A DNA stretch of 64,000 bases. Source: Hwanghaeella sp965227365. GTDB taxonomy: Bacteria; Pseudomonadota; Alphaproteobacteria; UBA8366; Aestuariispiraceae. Position numbers and translations under genes: made by a program. Under the pieces are notes generated by a model, which worked only from the letters and a program-made list of their open reading frames with translations, did no database searches and was not told the origin of the DNA. The DNA is taken from assembly GCF_965227365.1 (NCBI RefSeq), contig NZ_OZ245754.1, positions 3,968,001 to 4,032,000 on the forward strand, written 5' to 3'. Positions 53,011 through 61,707 of this stretch are shown one piece after another; positions within the stretch are counted from its first letter, which is position 1, and each line of letters starts with the position of its first letter.

Positions 53011-54027
53011 TCAGAGCAACGGATGCGCAACCGTATTCATGGATCCGTGCAGAAGACCGGCGCCGATTGCGGCGACCACGCCGCCGCCCAGCAAGGCCAG
53101 ACCCGCCGCCACGGGCGCCATGGGAACCCCGCCGCTTTCCGCCAGGCGCGCGAGCGGAAACTTCATCCCGTGCGCCGCCATGGCCAGCCCCGCCACGGTT
53201 ATCCCCGTCCCGATCGACATCGCTACTACCGCCGCGACACCGGCCAGCAGCATGCCCGTGCTATAGGTCAGAACCAGGACCAGAATGGCGCCGGAACACG
53301 GTCGTATGCCAACAGACAGAGCGACCATCGCCGCCTGGGAGAAGGAATCGGCCTTGGCGACCTGCTCAACGCTGGGCCCGTGACTGTGACCGCAGCATGC
53401 GTCCCCGTGGTCATGGATCTCGTGATCATGGCTATGACCATGGTGATAGTGATGCTCTTGATCGTGGGAGTGGACGTGGCCCGCCCCATGTCCGGCCGGG
53501 CGGCGGATCAGGCGGAGGACCTGCCGGCCGCCTTTCACGATCAGGTACAAGCCAACGAGCATGACCGCCGCATAGCTTACCGGCTCCAGATAGTCGTCCG
53601 CCGCCAGGGCGGCGCGGCGCATGCTGCCTTCCACGAGCAGGGCGATGCCCACCACCGCACCGATCGCCGTCAGCCCCTGTACCAGGGCCGACGCAAAGGC
53701 AATCACCGCGGTACGCCTCAGATGAGTTTCATGGGTGACCGCATAAGCAGAAATGATCGCCTTTCCATGACCGGGTCCGACCGCGTGAAAAACGCCATAG
53801 GCGAAGCCTAATCCAATCAGGCCGAAAAACGGCCCGAGATCCTGCGCCTCCGACAAGTGGGTGACGCTACGTCCGAAATCCTGGGTAAAGGCACGCTGCT
53901 TTTCCTGCGCATAGGCCAGCACCACGTCATACCAGGAACCCGGTTGCATGGCGGTGACAATCAGCAAGCCGGCAGCGACCACCAGCAGCATACTGATAAT
54001 GAGCAGAACCGTTCGGGTATCACGCAT
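53011..54027 (-). CDS. NicO/RcnA-family nickel-cobalt transporter
   Basis: A 338-residue polytopic protein with HAVGPGHGK (81-89) and GIRPCSGAI, both NicO motifs. A His-rich loop (about 180-216) separates the halves and would bind metal. The family exports Ni/Co or, with DUF1007 partners, may mediate uptake. It overlaps the DUF1007 stop by eight bases. Confidence 0.9.
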   Translation of the reverse strand: MRDTRTVLLIISMLLVVAAGLLIVTAMQPGSWYDVVLAYAQEKQRAFTQDFGRSVTHLSEAQDLGPFFGLIGLGFAYGVFHAVGPGHGKAIISAYAVTHETHLRRTAVIAFASALVQGLTAIGAVVGIALLVEGSMRRAALAADDYLEPVSYAAVMLVGLYLIVKGGRQVLRLIRRPAGHGAGHVHSHDQEHHYHHGHSHDHEIHDHGDACCGHSHGPSVEQVAKADSFSQAAMVALSVGIRPCSGAILVLVLTYSTGMLLAGVAAVVAMSIGTGITVAGLAMAAHGMKFPLARLAESGGVPMAPVAAGLALLGGGVVAAIGAGLLHGSMNTVAHPLL

Positions 54028-54676
54028 CGTTACAGGTCACGGCAACGACTTCGGCGAACAATCTACCGATCCCGGCGGGCCCCTGTTCGTTCTTGCCCAG
54101 ACTTGCTGCAAGACCGACGGTTTCCGCATCCGGATCCGGGCTGGCGATCGACGCAAGGCATTCCCCGGCGCCGGGACCGGCGATCGTCACCAAATCGTTC
54201 TCCACATGCAGGATCTCGACATAATAGGACGGATCGTAAACCGCGTATTCGAAACCGTTCGTTTTCGGGTCCACCGGTTCGGCGAGGGAAACCACGAACC
54301 GCATGACCAGGCGCTTGTTCTTTTCCGTCATCGTGCCGTCGCGGGCCTCGCCCAATGCGACGGGCTTGCCGTCATACTGTGCTTCGACGAAGTAGTTGTA
54401 GTCGCGAAGCGCAACCAGGTTTTCCACCGCAAGCGTCGCCAGGGCCTCTTCCGTCACCTCGCCCGCCCGCGCGATATCCTCCAGAATGAATGCGGAATAG
54501 AATTCGTCAAAGCGCCATTCGAGGGTCAGGGCTTCGACCTTGCCCTCGGCGTTCAGGATCACACCGCTGCGCAGATCGATCCAAGCATGGGGATGAGCCT
54601 TGGCGGAAGTCGCCGTCGCGAAGAGGGCAATAATCCCGAACAGACAAGCGGTGAACAAGCGTATGTGACGGATCAT
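54020..54676 (-). CDS. DUF1007 family periplasmic protein
   Basis: A 218-residue exported protein. The signal peptide ends near residue 26, and the mature N-terminus begins AHPHAWIDL, a likely metal-binding HPH. DUF1007 proteins regularly sit next to NicO permeases, so it is a probable Ni/Co-binding partner. It starts 3 bases after the cupin gene. Confidence 0.85.
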   Translation of the reverse strand: MIRHIRLFTACLFGIIALFATATSAKAHPHAWIDLRSGVILNAEGKVEALTLEWRFDEFYSAFILEDIARAGEVTEEALATLAVENLVALRDYNYFVEAQYDGKPVALGEARDGTMTEKNKRLVMRFVVSLAEPVDPKTNGFEYAVYDPSYYVEILHVENDLVTIAGPGAGECLASIASPDPDAETVGLAASLGKNEQGPAGIGRLFAEVVAVTCNDA

Positions 54677-54679
54677 CTT

Positions 54680-55075
54680 TTATTCGTCCTGCTGCGGCAT
54701 GTCGGATGTGGAATGGTCCGTCGGTTGCGGCGTCATCGTCATGACGGTAACGCCTTTCGGCGCCTGGAACTTGTGCCAGCACCCTTGCGGAACGATCGTG
54801 ACCATTCCAGCGGACATTTCCAAATCGACACGACCATCCTCAGTCAAAACGGAGACCATTGCCTCGCCGGCCAGGATTTGAACCAGTTCGTCGCCGTTCC
54901 GGTGCCGTTCCCAGGCACTTTCCCCGACAAAACTGCCGGCAAATATGCCGGTACGCCCCGTATCCGCCAAAGTCGCGAAGACAGGGGCCATCTCTTCCCC
55001 CGGGGTGTGGGGCGTCCGCCCTTCAAGGACGGGGCGCCCTGCGAGGGATTTCTCAATACTGACAGCTTTTGTCAT
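54680..55075 (-). CDS. Cupin-domain protein
   Basis: A 131-residue single cupin. Conserved barrel segments include HRNGDELVQILAGEA and VPQGCWHKF, with His and Glu positions suitable for a metal. The function is unknown. It is 3 bases upstream of the DUF1007 gene and about 31 bases downstream of the TauE-like gene, so it probably belongs to the metal cluster. It lacks a signal peptide, so it acts in the cytoplasm. Confidence 0.75.
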   Translation of the reverse strand: MTKAVSIEKSLAGRPVLEGRTPHTPGEEMAPVFATLADTGRTGIFAGSFVGESAWERHRNGDELVQILAGEAMVSVLTEDGRVDLEMSAGMVTIVPQGCWHKFQAPKGVTVMTMTPQPTDHSTSDMPQQDE

Positions 55076-55106
55076 ACCCCCACATCCTCCGTCGTCGGAT
55101 CGGCAC

Positions 55107-55913
55107 CTACAAAATCATTTTGATGCCTGTGATGGCCAGAAACAATGCGAAGCAACGCCGCAAGGCCAATTTCGGCATGGCATGAGCGAATTTGGCCCCC
55201 AAGGGCGCCGCAAAGACAGTCACGCCGGCAATGATCAGCCCGGCCGGCCAATTGACGTAACCGATGGATCCGAACGGCAGACCGTCGAGGCCCCAACCGG
55301 CCCAAACGTAAAAACCGACCGCCGATGCGGCAATCGCGATTCCGAAGGAGGACGCCGTCCCGACTGCGTTATGGATGGGAAATCCGAACATCGACAGGAC
55401 CGGTACCGACAGGGTACCGCCGCCGATCCCCATCAACGCGGAGAAACCGCCCACGACGTATGAAATCAGGCCGTTGGCGATCCGCCCCTTCGGCAGGGAG
55501 TCGGAGATGACCCACATGTTCTTCCGCACCATGGTCACCGATACGATCAGCGCGATCACTCCGAAAATCAGGCGCAACGCCTCGCCATTCAGATATTTCG
55601 CGGTCAAACCGCCGCAGGCGGCCCCAATCGCGATCCCGGGAAGCCAAAGGCGCAACAGGGCGAGGTCCACGACCCCTTTGCGATAATGCGCCCTGGCCGA
55701 AGAGATCGATGTGGCAACGATCGTCGCCAAGGATGTCGCGACGGCGATATGCATGGAAAGGTCCGGATGCACCTTGAAGAAAGGGGCCAGCCAAAAAAGC
55801 ACCGGTACGATGACGATACCGCCGCCGACGCCGAGCAACCCCGCCAACACACCGGCGGAAAGACCGGTGAACAGCAACAGAACCACCGTCAGAACAAGAA
55901 ACTGAACATCCAT
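55107..55913 (-). CDS. TauE/SafE family membrane permease
   Basis: A 268-residue protein of about eight helices with GVLAGLLGVGGGIVIVPVLF and GIGGGTLSVPVL, the TauE/SafE repeats. The family exports sulfite or other organic or inorganic sulfur anions; neighbours suggest another solute such as a metal complex is possible. An ATG at 55913 is chosen; a GTG seven codons upstream is an alternative. Confidence 0.85.
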   Translation of the reverse strand: MDVQFLVLTVVLLLFTGLSAGVLAGLLGVGGGIVIVPVLFWLAPFFKVHPDLSMHIAVATSLATIVATSISSARAHYRKGVVDLALLRLWLPGIAIGAACGGLTAKYLNGEALRLIFGVIALIVSVTMVRKNMWVISDSLPKGRIANGLISYVVGGFSALMGIGGGTLSVPVLSMFGFPIHNAVGTASSFGIAIAASAVGFYVWAGWGLDGLPFGSIGYVNWPAGLIIAGVTVFAAPLGAKFAHAMPKLALRRCFALFLAITGIKMIL

Positions 55914-56054
55914 ATCCACGCGCAGGCACTCCACCTCGTTTGGTGCTGGATTACAGGGAAGTTGCGGATTAGTCGACAGATTGTCGTATCAAAAGATCGG
56001 TGACGATAGCGGGAGGCGAAAACGCCGGTGAACGCAACGACGGCCGAAGTATCG

Positions 56055-56771
56055 TCACTCGCCCGCTTCCACGACCAATTGAATGCGGTCACCGGCGAAT
56101 TGACTGACGTTGAGCGAGATCGGTTCACCGTTCGAATCGATATCCACACCTTCGGTTTGCAGAATCGGACGGCCATAGGGAATTTGCAGATGACGGCTCA
56201 ATTCAGCCGTCGGCGCGATCGCCGAAATCCTGGTCGATGCCCGCGTATAGTCCTCGATACCGAGCCGCGCCAACGCCACCGTGATCGACCTTGTCTCTTT
56301 GACATGAGGAATCAACCCGGCGAAACGATCCGCGGGAAATTGACTGACCCCATAGCTTAGCGGTTTTCCATCCACCGCGCCCAAGGATTGGATGACCACT
56401 ACCTTGCTGCCGAGCGCGATTTTCAACGCATCCGCGGCTTCCTGATCGCAACGAACGATTTCCGCCCGCAGGATTTCCCTGTTCGGCAAGCGGTGCGCTG
56501 CCGCAACGCTTTGCGTGAATCGAACACGTCGCCCGACCGGATATTCCACCGTCTGCTCGCGAACGAAAGTGCCCCGTCCCTGGTCGACCCGGAGACGGCC
56601 CTGGTCGACAAGCGAGGAAATGGCACGCCGCACCGTGTGGCGGTTCACACCGAAACGCGTCGCCAACTGATGTTCCGTCGGTAATTGGTGGCCTGGCTCA
56701 TATGTCCCGGCCGTGATGTCCTTCAGCAGCGCCTGTTCGATCTGCTTCCAGATCGCAATGCCTTTAACCAT
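56055..56771 (-). CDS. phnF: PhnF, GntR/HutC-family regulator of phosphonate use
   Basis: A 238-residue regulator with an N-terminal GntR winged helix (about 8-75, ATRFGVNRHTVRRAISSLVDQGRLRVDQGRGTF split over the motif) and a UTRA effector domain. It is divergent from phnG, the usual place for phnF, and probably represses the operon through the palindrome at 56893-56908. Confidence 0.9.
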   Translation of the reverse strand: MVKGIAIWKQIEQALLKDITAGTYEPGHQLPTEHQLATRFGVNRHTVRRAISSLVDQGRLRVDQGRGTFVREQTVEYPVGRRVRFTQSVAAAHRLPNREILRAEIVRCDQEAADALKIALGSKVVVIQSLGAVDGKPLSYGVSQFPADRFAGLIPHVKETRSITVALARLGIEDYTRASTRISAIAPTAELSRHLQIPYGRPILQTEGVDIDSNGEPISLNVSQFAGDRIQLVVEAGE

Positions 56772-56892
56772 GTCTGCAGTCCACCGTATTTTTTGCAGTG
56801 CCCGACGCCGCGGAATTCGAATGCGTCACGAAAGTTTAATCGGGTTTCGCTTTCTTTCTTTTTCGTTCCGATCTAGGTTAAGCATAGAAAAG

Positions 56893-56911
56893 ATATAGAC
56901 GTCTATATAAT
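56893..56911 (+). promoter_or_regulatory. PhnF operator and phnG -10 element
   Basis: ATATAGAC/GTCTATAT is a perfect 16-bp palindrome (56893-56908). Its GTCTATA half-sites match the HutC-type consensus. It overlaps TATAAT (56906-56911), a perfect -10; the -35 is poor, suggesting activator dependence. Confidence 0.65.
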
Positions 56912-56948
56912 TTTTGAACTTGTTTAGGACGCGCGGAAGGAAGTGGCA

Positions 56949-57464
56949 ATGACGGTAGATCTGCACGCGGCCGCGACGCAGAAATCGCGGGAAGGCATCC
57001 CGGGCCAGGAACCCTTGCGGAAACGGCAAAATTGGATGGCCGTCCTTGCCAAGTCCGACCCAAAGGATTTGGCCGAGAAAACCGCGACCCTGCGAGACCT
57101 GCCGCGTTATGCGGTGATCCGTCCCGCCGAAACGGGATCGGTCATGGTTCGCGGGCGGGCGGGCGGCACGGGGTCTCCCTTCAATTTGGGCGAAATGACC
57201 GTCACCCGGTGCGTCGTGCAACTGACCGGCAGCGACGACAACTCGGTCGTCGGACATGCCTATGTTGCGGGGCGGGACAAGGGCCACGCGGAAAATGCCG
57301 CCCTGATGGACGCACTGCTGCAGACATCGTCCTGGCATTCCGAGGTCCGGGACAACGTCATCACCCCATTGGCCCAGGCTGCGAAGGACGCAAGGCTTGA
57401 GCGCAGCGGCAAGGTCGCCGCAACGAAGGTCAATTTCTTCACCATGGTCCGAGGGGAGAACTAG
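56949..57464 (+). CDS. phnG: PhnG, carbon-phosphorus lyase core subunit
   Basis: A 171-residue subunit of the C-P lyase core complex (PhnG2H2I2J2). It contains RQNWMAVLAKS and ALLQTSSWHSEV-like blocks (here DALLQTSSWHSEVRD) typical of the family. The ATG is set by GGAAGGAA at 56935-56942; an upstream GTG is less likely. The stop lies three bases before phnH. Confidence 0.92.
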   Translation: MTVDLHAAATQKSREGIPGQEPLRKRQNWMAVLAKSDPKDLAEKTATLRDLPRYAVIRPAETGSVMVRGRAGGTGSPFNLGEMTVTRCVVQLTGSDDNSVVGHAYVAGRDKGHAENAALMDALLQTSSWHSEVRDNVITPLAQAAKDARLERSGKVAATKVNFFTMVRGEN

Positions 57465-57467
57465 ACA

Positions 57468-58109
57468 ATGGAAGGTGCCATGCCCCACAGCACCATACCG
57501 GATGCAACCGGCCTTTGCCGACCTTTCCAAGACCCTGTCGGCGACGCGTCGCGCATGTTTCGCGCCATTCTGACCGCCATGTCGCATCCGGGCCGTATCG
57601 TCACGGCGTTCGGACCCGCGGACTTCCCCGGGACGATCGGCACGACCGGGTTCGGCGCGGCCCTGACGCTTCTCGACACGGACACACCGGTCTTTCTGTC
57701 ACCCCGCATCGGCGACGCCCGCACTGTGGCAAACCTGCGTTTCCATTGCGGCTGCCCGGTCGTGGAAAATCCACAGACGGCCGCTTTCGCAATCATGTCT
57801 TTGGCCGAGGCGGACGTCATCCTGCCAAGCCTGCCGATTGGAACGCCCGATTACCCGGACAAGTCCGCAACAGCCATCATCCTGGTTGATGGCTTTACGA
57901 ACGAGGACAGCGTTCGCCTGACAGGGCCCGGCATCTTCAAATACAAAACACTTGGCATGAAGGCGCCCCGCGAGTTTTGGGCGTCGCTTCGGGAGAACAG
58001 CGACCGTTATCCGTTGGGCTTCGACACGCTCTTCATCGCAGAAGGAGAAATCGTCGCCCTGCCCCGCAGCACCAAGATCGATCCAACCGTCACCGTGGAA
58101 GAGTGCTAA
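57468..58109 (+). CDS. phnH: PhnH, carbon-phosphorus lyase core subunit
   Basis: A 213-residue PhnH with FRAILTAMSHPGRI near the start and FDTLFIAEGEIVALPRSTKI near the C-terminus, both typical. It has a PLP-transferase-like fold without PLP and takes part in the PhnGHIJ complex. A second in-frame ATG (MPHSTIPDAT) lies four codons in. It ends three bases before phnI. Confidence 0.94.
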   Translation: MEGAMPHSTIPDATGLCRPFQDPVGDASRMFRAILTAMSHPGRIVTAFGPADFPGTIGTTGFGAALTLLDTDTPVFLSPRIGDARTVANLRFHCGCPVVENPQTAAFAIMSLAEADVILPSLPIGTPDYPDKSATAIILVDGFTNEDSVRLTGPGIFKYKTLGMKAPREFWASLRENSDRYPLGFDTLFIAEGEIVALPRSTKIDPTVTVEEC

Positions 58110-58112
58110 CCC

Positions 58113-59237
58113 ATGTATGTCGCCGTAAAAGGGGGGGAGAAAGCCATCGACAACGCCCACCGCCTGTTGGCGGAGGACCGGCGTGGCGATCCCGATGTCC
58201 CCGAACTCACAATCGACCAGATCCGGGAACAGCTGAAACTATCGATCGATCGCGTGATGACGGAAGGGTCGCTCTACGATCGCGATCTGGCCGCGTTGGC
58301 AATCAAACAGGCGCGCGGCGATTTGATCGAAGCGATTTTCCTGATCCGTGCCTATCGAACCACATTGCCCCGTTTCGGTTACTCACAACCGGTCGAAACA
58401 TCGAACATGGTCCTGGACCGACGCATATCCGCCACGTTCAAGGACTTACCCGGCGGTCAGGTTCTGGGGCCGACTTTCGACTATACCCATCGTCTGCTGG
58501 ATTTCATGCTGGCGGCCGAAGGCACGCAGGTCGATACGCCTGAGACGACGGAAGTCTCTCCCGAGGAGACCCCGCGGGTTCTGGAGATCCTCGCCCGCAA
58601 CGGCTTGATGGAACCGCCGGACGGGATAGAAACCGAAGGCAGCGAGGAAAAAGATTCTGAGGATGTCGGCGACCTGACACGCGATCCGCTCTCCTTCCCC
58701 GCCAACCGGGATCTGCGCCTTCAAAACCTGGCGCGCGGCGACGAAGGTTTCCTGTTGGCCATGGGATATTCGACGCAGCGCGGATACGGGCGCAACCACC
58801 CCTTTGCCGGTGAAATCCGACTCGGCACGGTCGATGTCGAGTTCGTACCTGAAGAACTCGGTTTCCCAATCGAAATCGGGGAAATCGAATTGACAGAATG
58901 CGACATGGTGAATGCCTTCAAGGGATCGGCGGAGAAAGCCCCTCAATTCACACGCGGCTACGGCCTCGGCTTCGGTCATTGCGAGCGCAAGGCCATGTCC
59001 ATGGCGCTGGTCGATCGGGCGTTGCGGTCGCAGGAACTGGGCGAACCGGCGGATGCGCCAGCGCAGGACGAGGAATTCGTTCTGTCCCACAGCGACAACA
59101 TTCAAGCGACCGGTTTCGTCGAGCATTTGAAACTGCCCCATTATGTCGATTTCCAATCGGAACTGGCGATGATCCGCCGGATGCGGTCGGCGTTCTTCGA
59201 CGAAGACGCCGGTCAGGAAGCGGAGGCCGCGGAATGA
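58113..59237 (+). CDS. phnI: PhnI, carbon-phosphorus lyase core subunit
   Basis: A 374-residue PhnI. It starts MYVAVKGGEKAIDNAHRLL and contains the HVDFQ-type end block LPHYVDFQSELAMIRRMR. In E. coli it catalyses the nucleosidase step that joins the phosphonate to ribose triphosphate together with PhnGHL. The TGA overlaps the phnJ ATG. Confidence 0.96.
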   Translation: MYVAVKGGEKAIDNAHRLLAEDRRGDPDVPELTIDQIREQLKLSIDRVMTEGSLYDRDLAALAIKQARGDLIEAIFLIRAYRTTLPRFGYSQPVETSNMVLDRRISATFKDLPGGQVLGPTFDYTHRLLDFMLAAEGTQVDTPETTEVSPEETPRVLEILARNGLMEPPDGIETEGSEEKDSEDVGDLTRDPLSFPANRDLRLQNLARGDEGFLLAMGYSTQRGYGRNHPFAGEIRLGTVDVEFVPEELGFPIEIGEIELTECDMVNAFKGSAEKAPQFTRGYGLGFGHCERKAMSMALVDRALRSQELGEPADAPAQDEEFVLSHSDNIQATGFVEHLKLPHYVDFQSELAMIRRMRSAFFDEDAGQEAEAAE

Positions 59238-60139
59238 AGGACGATATGCCCACCGGCGAAAAGAATTCCGGAACAGATAGCGGATACAATTTCGCTTATC
59301 TGGACGAAGGCGCCAAACGGATGATCAGGCGCGCCATTCTAAAAGCCGTGGCCGTGCCCGGCTATCAGGTTCCGTTCGCCAGCCGGGAGATGCCTATGCC
59401 CTATGGCTGGGGTACCGGGGGCATCCAGGTAACCGCTGCGATCCTGAAGCCGGAGGATACCCTGAAGGTTATCGACCAGGGGTCGGACGACACCACAAAT
59501 GCCGTCTCCATTCGCCGATTCTTTGCCAAGACGGCTGGGGTGGCGACGACCGAGAAAACCGAAGACGCGAATATCATACAGACCCGGCACCGCATTCCGG
59601 AAAAGCCCCTGGCCGAAGACCAAATCATCGTGTTCCAGGTCCCCATTCCGGAGCCTCTACGGTGGCTGGAACCGCGGGAAGTCGAGACACGGCGAATGCA
59701 TGCGCTTTCCGACTATGGGGTCATGCATGTGAAGCTCTACGAAGACATCTCACGACACGGCCGGATCACTACCAGTTACGACTATCCGGTACTGGTAAAT
59801 GGCCGGCACATCATGTCGCCTTCCCCCAACCCGAAGTTCGACAATCCGAAAATGGGCGACATGCCCGCCTTGCAGCTGTTTGGCGCCGGACGGGAAAAAC
59901 GGATTTACGCCATTCCGCCGCATACGGAAGTAAAAAGCCTCGACTTCGAAGACCACCCATTCTCTGTACAAACATGGGAAGAGCCATGCGCCCTTTGCGG
60001 CGCGGAGGACGTATTCAAGGACGAGGTTATCCTGGATGACGATGGCGGCAGCATGTTCGTCTGCTCCGACAGCGATTTCTGTCAGCGCCGGCGGGATGCC
60101 GGTCATACCGGGCCCGGCGCCGAGGAGCACGAAGGATGA
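59234..60139 (+). CDS. phnJ: PhnJ, radical-SAM carbon-phosphorus lyase
   Basis: A 301-residue enzyme that cleaves the C-P bond of 5-phosphoribosyl 1-phosphonate. Cys252, Cys255, Cys277 and Cys283 have the same spacing as the four E. coli cluster cysteines, and Gly43 (VPGYQVPF) corresponds to the radical Gly32. An N-terminal extension of about ten residues is present. The ATG overlaps the phnI stop, and its own TGA overlaps phnK. Confidence 0.97.
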   Translation: MKDDMPTGEKNSGTDSGYNFAYLDEGAKRMIRRAILKAVAVPGYQVPFASREMPMPYGWGTGGIQVTAAILKPEDTLKVIDQGSDDTTNAVSIRRFFAKTAGVATTEKTEDANIIQTRHRIPEKPLAEDQIIVFQVPIPEPLRWLEPREVETRRMHALSDYGVMHVKLYEDISRHGRITTSYDYPVLVNGRHIMSPSPNPKFDNPKMGDMPALQLFGAGREKRIYAIPPHTEVKSLDFEDHPFSVQTWEEPCALCGAEDVFKDEVILDDDGGSMFVCSDSDFCQRRRDAGHTGPGAEEHEG

Positions 60140-60906
60140 ACGCGTTGCTTCAAGTTGAAAACCTGACCAAGAGCTACGGCCGCCAACGTGGATGCACGGA
60201 TGTTTCCTTCGCTTTGTGGCCGGGCGAGGTTCTGGCCATTGTGGGCGAAAGTGGATCGGGCAAAACGACTTTGTTGAATTGCTGCGCCGGCAGGCTGGAA
60301 CCGACAAACGGTACGGTTCGCTACGAAACGCGCCATCACGGCCATGTCGACATTCACCGAATGAGCGAGCCGGAGCGACGCCTTTTGATGCGGACGGATT
60401 GGGCCTTCGTTCATCAGAACCCGCGCGACGGCCTACGCATGAACGTGTCGGCCGGCGCCAATGTGGGCGAGAGACTAATGGCGGTCGGCGCGCGTAATTA
60501 CGTCCAGATCCGTGAATCGGCCCTGGACTGGCTTGCGCGCACGGAAGTTGATCCCGGCCGGATCGACGACCTTCCCACCACATTCTCCGGCGGCATGCAG
60601 CAGCGTTTGCAGATAGCGCGCAACCTTGTGAGCGGGCCACGATTGGTTTTCATGGACGAACCGACCGGCGGCCTCGACGTGTCGGTGCAGGCGCGTCTGC
60701 TCGACATGCTTCGGGATCTGGTCGATCGGCTCGGCCTTTCGGCAATCGTCGTCACCCACGATCTGGCTGTCGCCCGGATGCTTTCCTCAAGATTGATGGT
60801 GATGCAGCAAGGACGTGTCGTGGAAACGGGCTTGACCGATCGTGTGCTGGACGACCCGCAACACGCCTATACGCAATTGCTCGTCTCCTCGGTGCTTCAG
60901 CCATGA
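60136..60906 (+). CDS. phnK: PhnK, ABC-type ATPase of the C-P lyase complex
   Basis: A 256-residue ABC ATPase with Walker A GESGSGKTT (about 38-46) and FSGGMQQRL signature. It binds the PhnGHIJ core, not a membrane transporter. Its length is normal and the ATG overlaps the phnJ stop. Confidence 0.95.
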   Translation: MNALLQVENLTKSYGRQRGCTDVSFALWPGEVLAIVGESGSGKTTLLNCCAGRLEPTNGTVRYETRHHGHVDIHRMSEPERRLLMRTDWAFVHQNPRDGLRMNVSAGANVGERLMAVGARNYVQIRESALDWLARTEVDPGRIDDLPTTFSGGMQQRLQIARNLVSGPRLVFMDEPTGGLDVSVQARLLDMLRDLVDRLGLSAIVVTHDLAVARMLSSRLMVMQQGRVVETGLTDRVLDDPQHAYTQLLVSSVLQP

Positions 60907-60937
60907 CTTACATGCCCCTGGAAAAAGGAACACCGTC

Positions 60938-61648
60938 ATGAATACAGGCACGGAAATGCTGCGCCTCGACGGCGTCACCAAGACCTTCACGTTGCACAAC
61001 CAGGGCCACCGTACGATTCCGGTGGTGACGGATGTTACATTGACCCTAAATGCCGGCGAATGCATGGCGCTGATGGGCTCCTCCGGATCGGGCAAGAGTA
61101 CCTTGATGCGCATGATCTACGGCAATTACGGATGTGCCGGGGGCCAGATTCTGGTTCGGGAAGAGAATGGCGATTGGACGAATCTTGCCCAGGCCGACCC
61201 GCGCGAAGTGATCCGGCTTCGGCGCCATCGGATCGGCTATGTCAGCCAATTCCTGCGGGTCATACCACGTGTACCCGCCATTGATGTGGTGGCCGAGCCG
61301 ATACGCCTGGCCGGGGCATCCGATGAAGAAAGTCGGGATCGAGCCGCGGAGCTTTTGGCGCGTCTGAACCTTCCCGAAGGACTTTGGGAATTGTCGCCGA
61401 CGACGTTTTCCGGCGGAGAGCAGCAACGGGTGAACATCGCACGCGGTTTCATTCATCCGTATCCCATTCTGCTGCTGGACGAACCCACGGCGTCGCTCGA
61501 CAAGGTGAACCGACAGGTCGTCTTGGATTTGATCATTGAGGCTCGTGACCGAGGCGCGACCATTCTGGGCATATTCCACGATCACGAAGCGCGCGAGGCC
61601 GTCTGCAATCGATTGCTGGACGTCGAGGAATTCAAGGCTGCTGCTTGA
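60938..61648 (+). CDS. phnL: PhnL, ABC-type ATPase of the C-P lyase complex
   Basis: A 236-residue ABC ATPase with Walker A GSSGSGKST (about 48-56) and FSGGEQQRVNIARG. It starts with an ATG after AAGGA at 60926-60930. PhnL is needed for coupling of ribose triphosphate with the phosphonate. It lies 31 bases after phnK; 59 bases separate it from phnM. Confidence 0.94.
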   Translation: MNTGTEMLRLDGVTKTFTLHNQGHRTIPVVTDVTLTLNAGECMALMGSSGSGKSTLMRMIYGNYGCAGGQILVREENGDWTNLAQADPREVIRLRRHRIGYVSQFLRVIPRVPAIDVVAEPIRLAGASDEESRDRAAELLARLNLPEGLWELSPTTFSGGEQQRVNIARGFIHPYPILLLDEPTASLDKVNRQVVLDLIIEARDRGATILGIFHDHEAREAVCNRLLDVEEFKAAA

Positions 61649-61707
61649 TACGGGACAGTAAACCGGCGCAAGCCTCAGCTTTATTACTTTATTTGGGATA
61701 ATATATC

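Noticed and set aside
55914..56054. Possible cobalamin riboswitch upstream of the Ni/Co cluster
   Set aside because: No B12-box-like sequence was seen on either strand.
60070..60139. GC-rich repeated-looking end of phnJ as a repeat insertion
   Set aside because: It encodes an in-frame plausible C-terminal tail and no second copy was seen in the window.
61681..61707. AT-rich GATAAT before phnM as an internal promoter
   Set aside because: Only about six bases separate it from the start codon and there is no -35, so transcripts would be leaderless; not supported.
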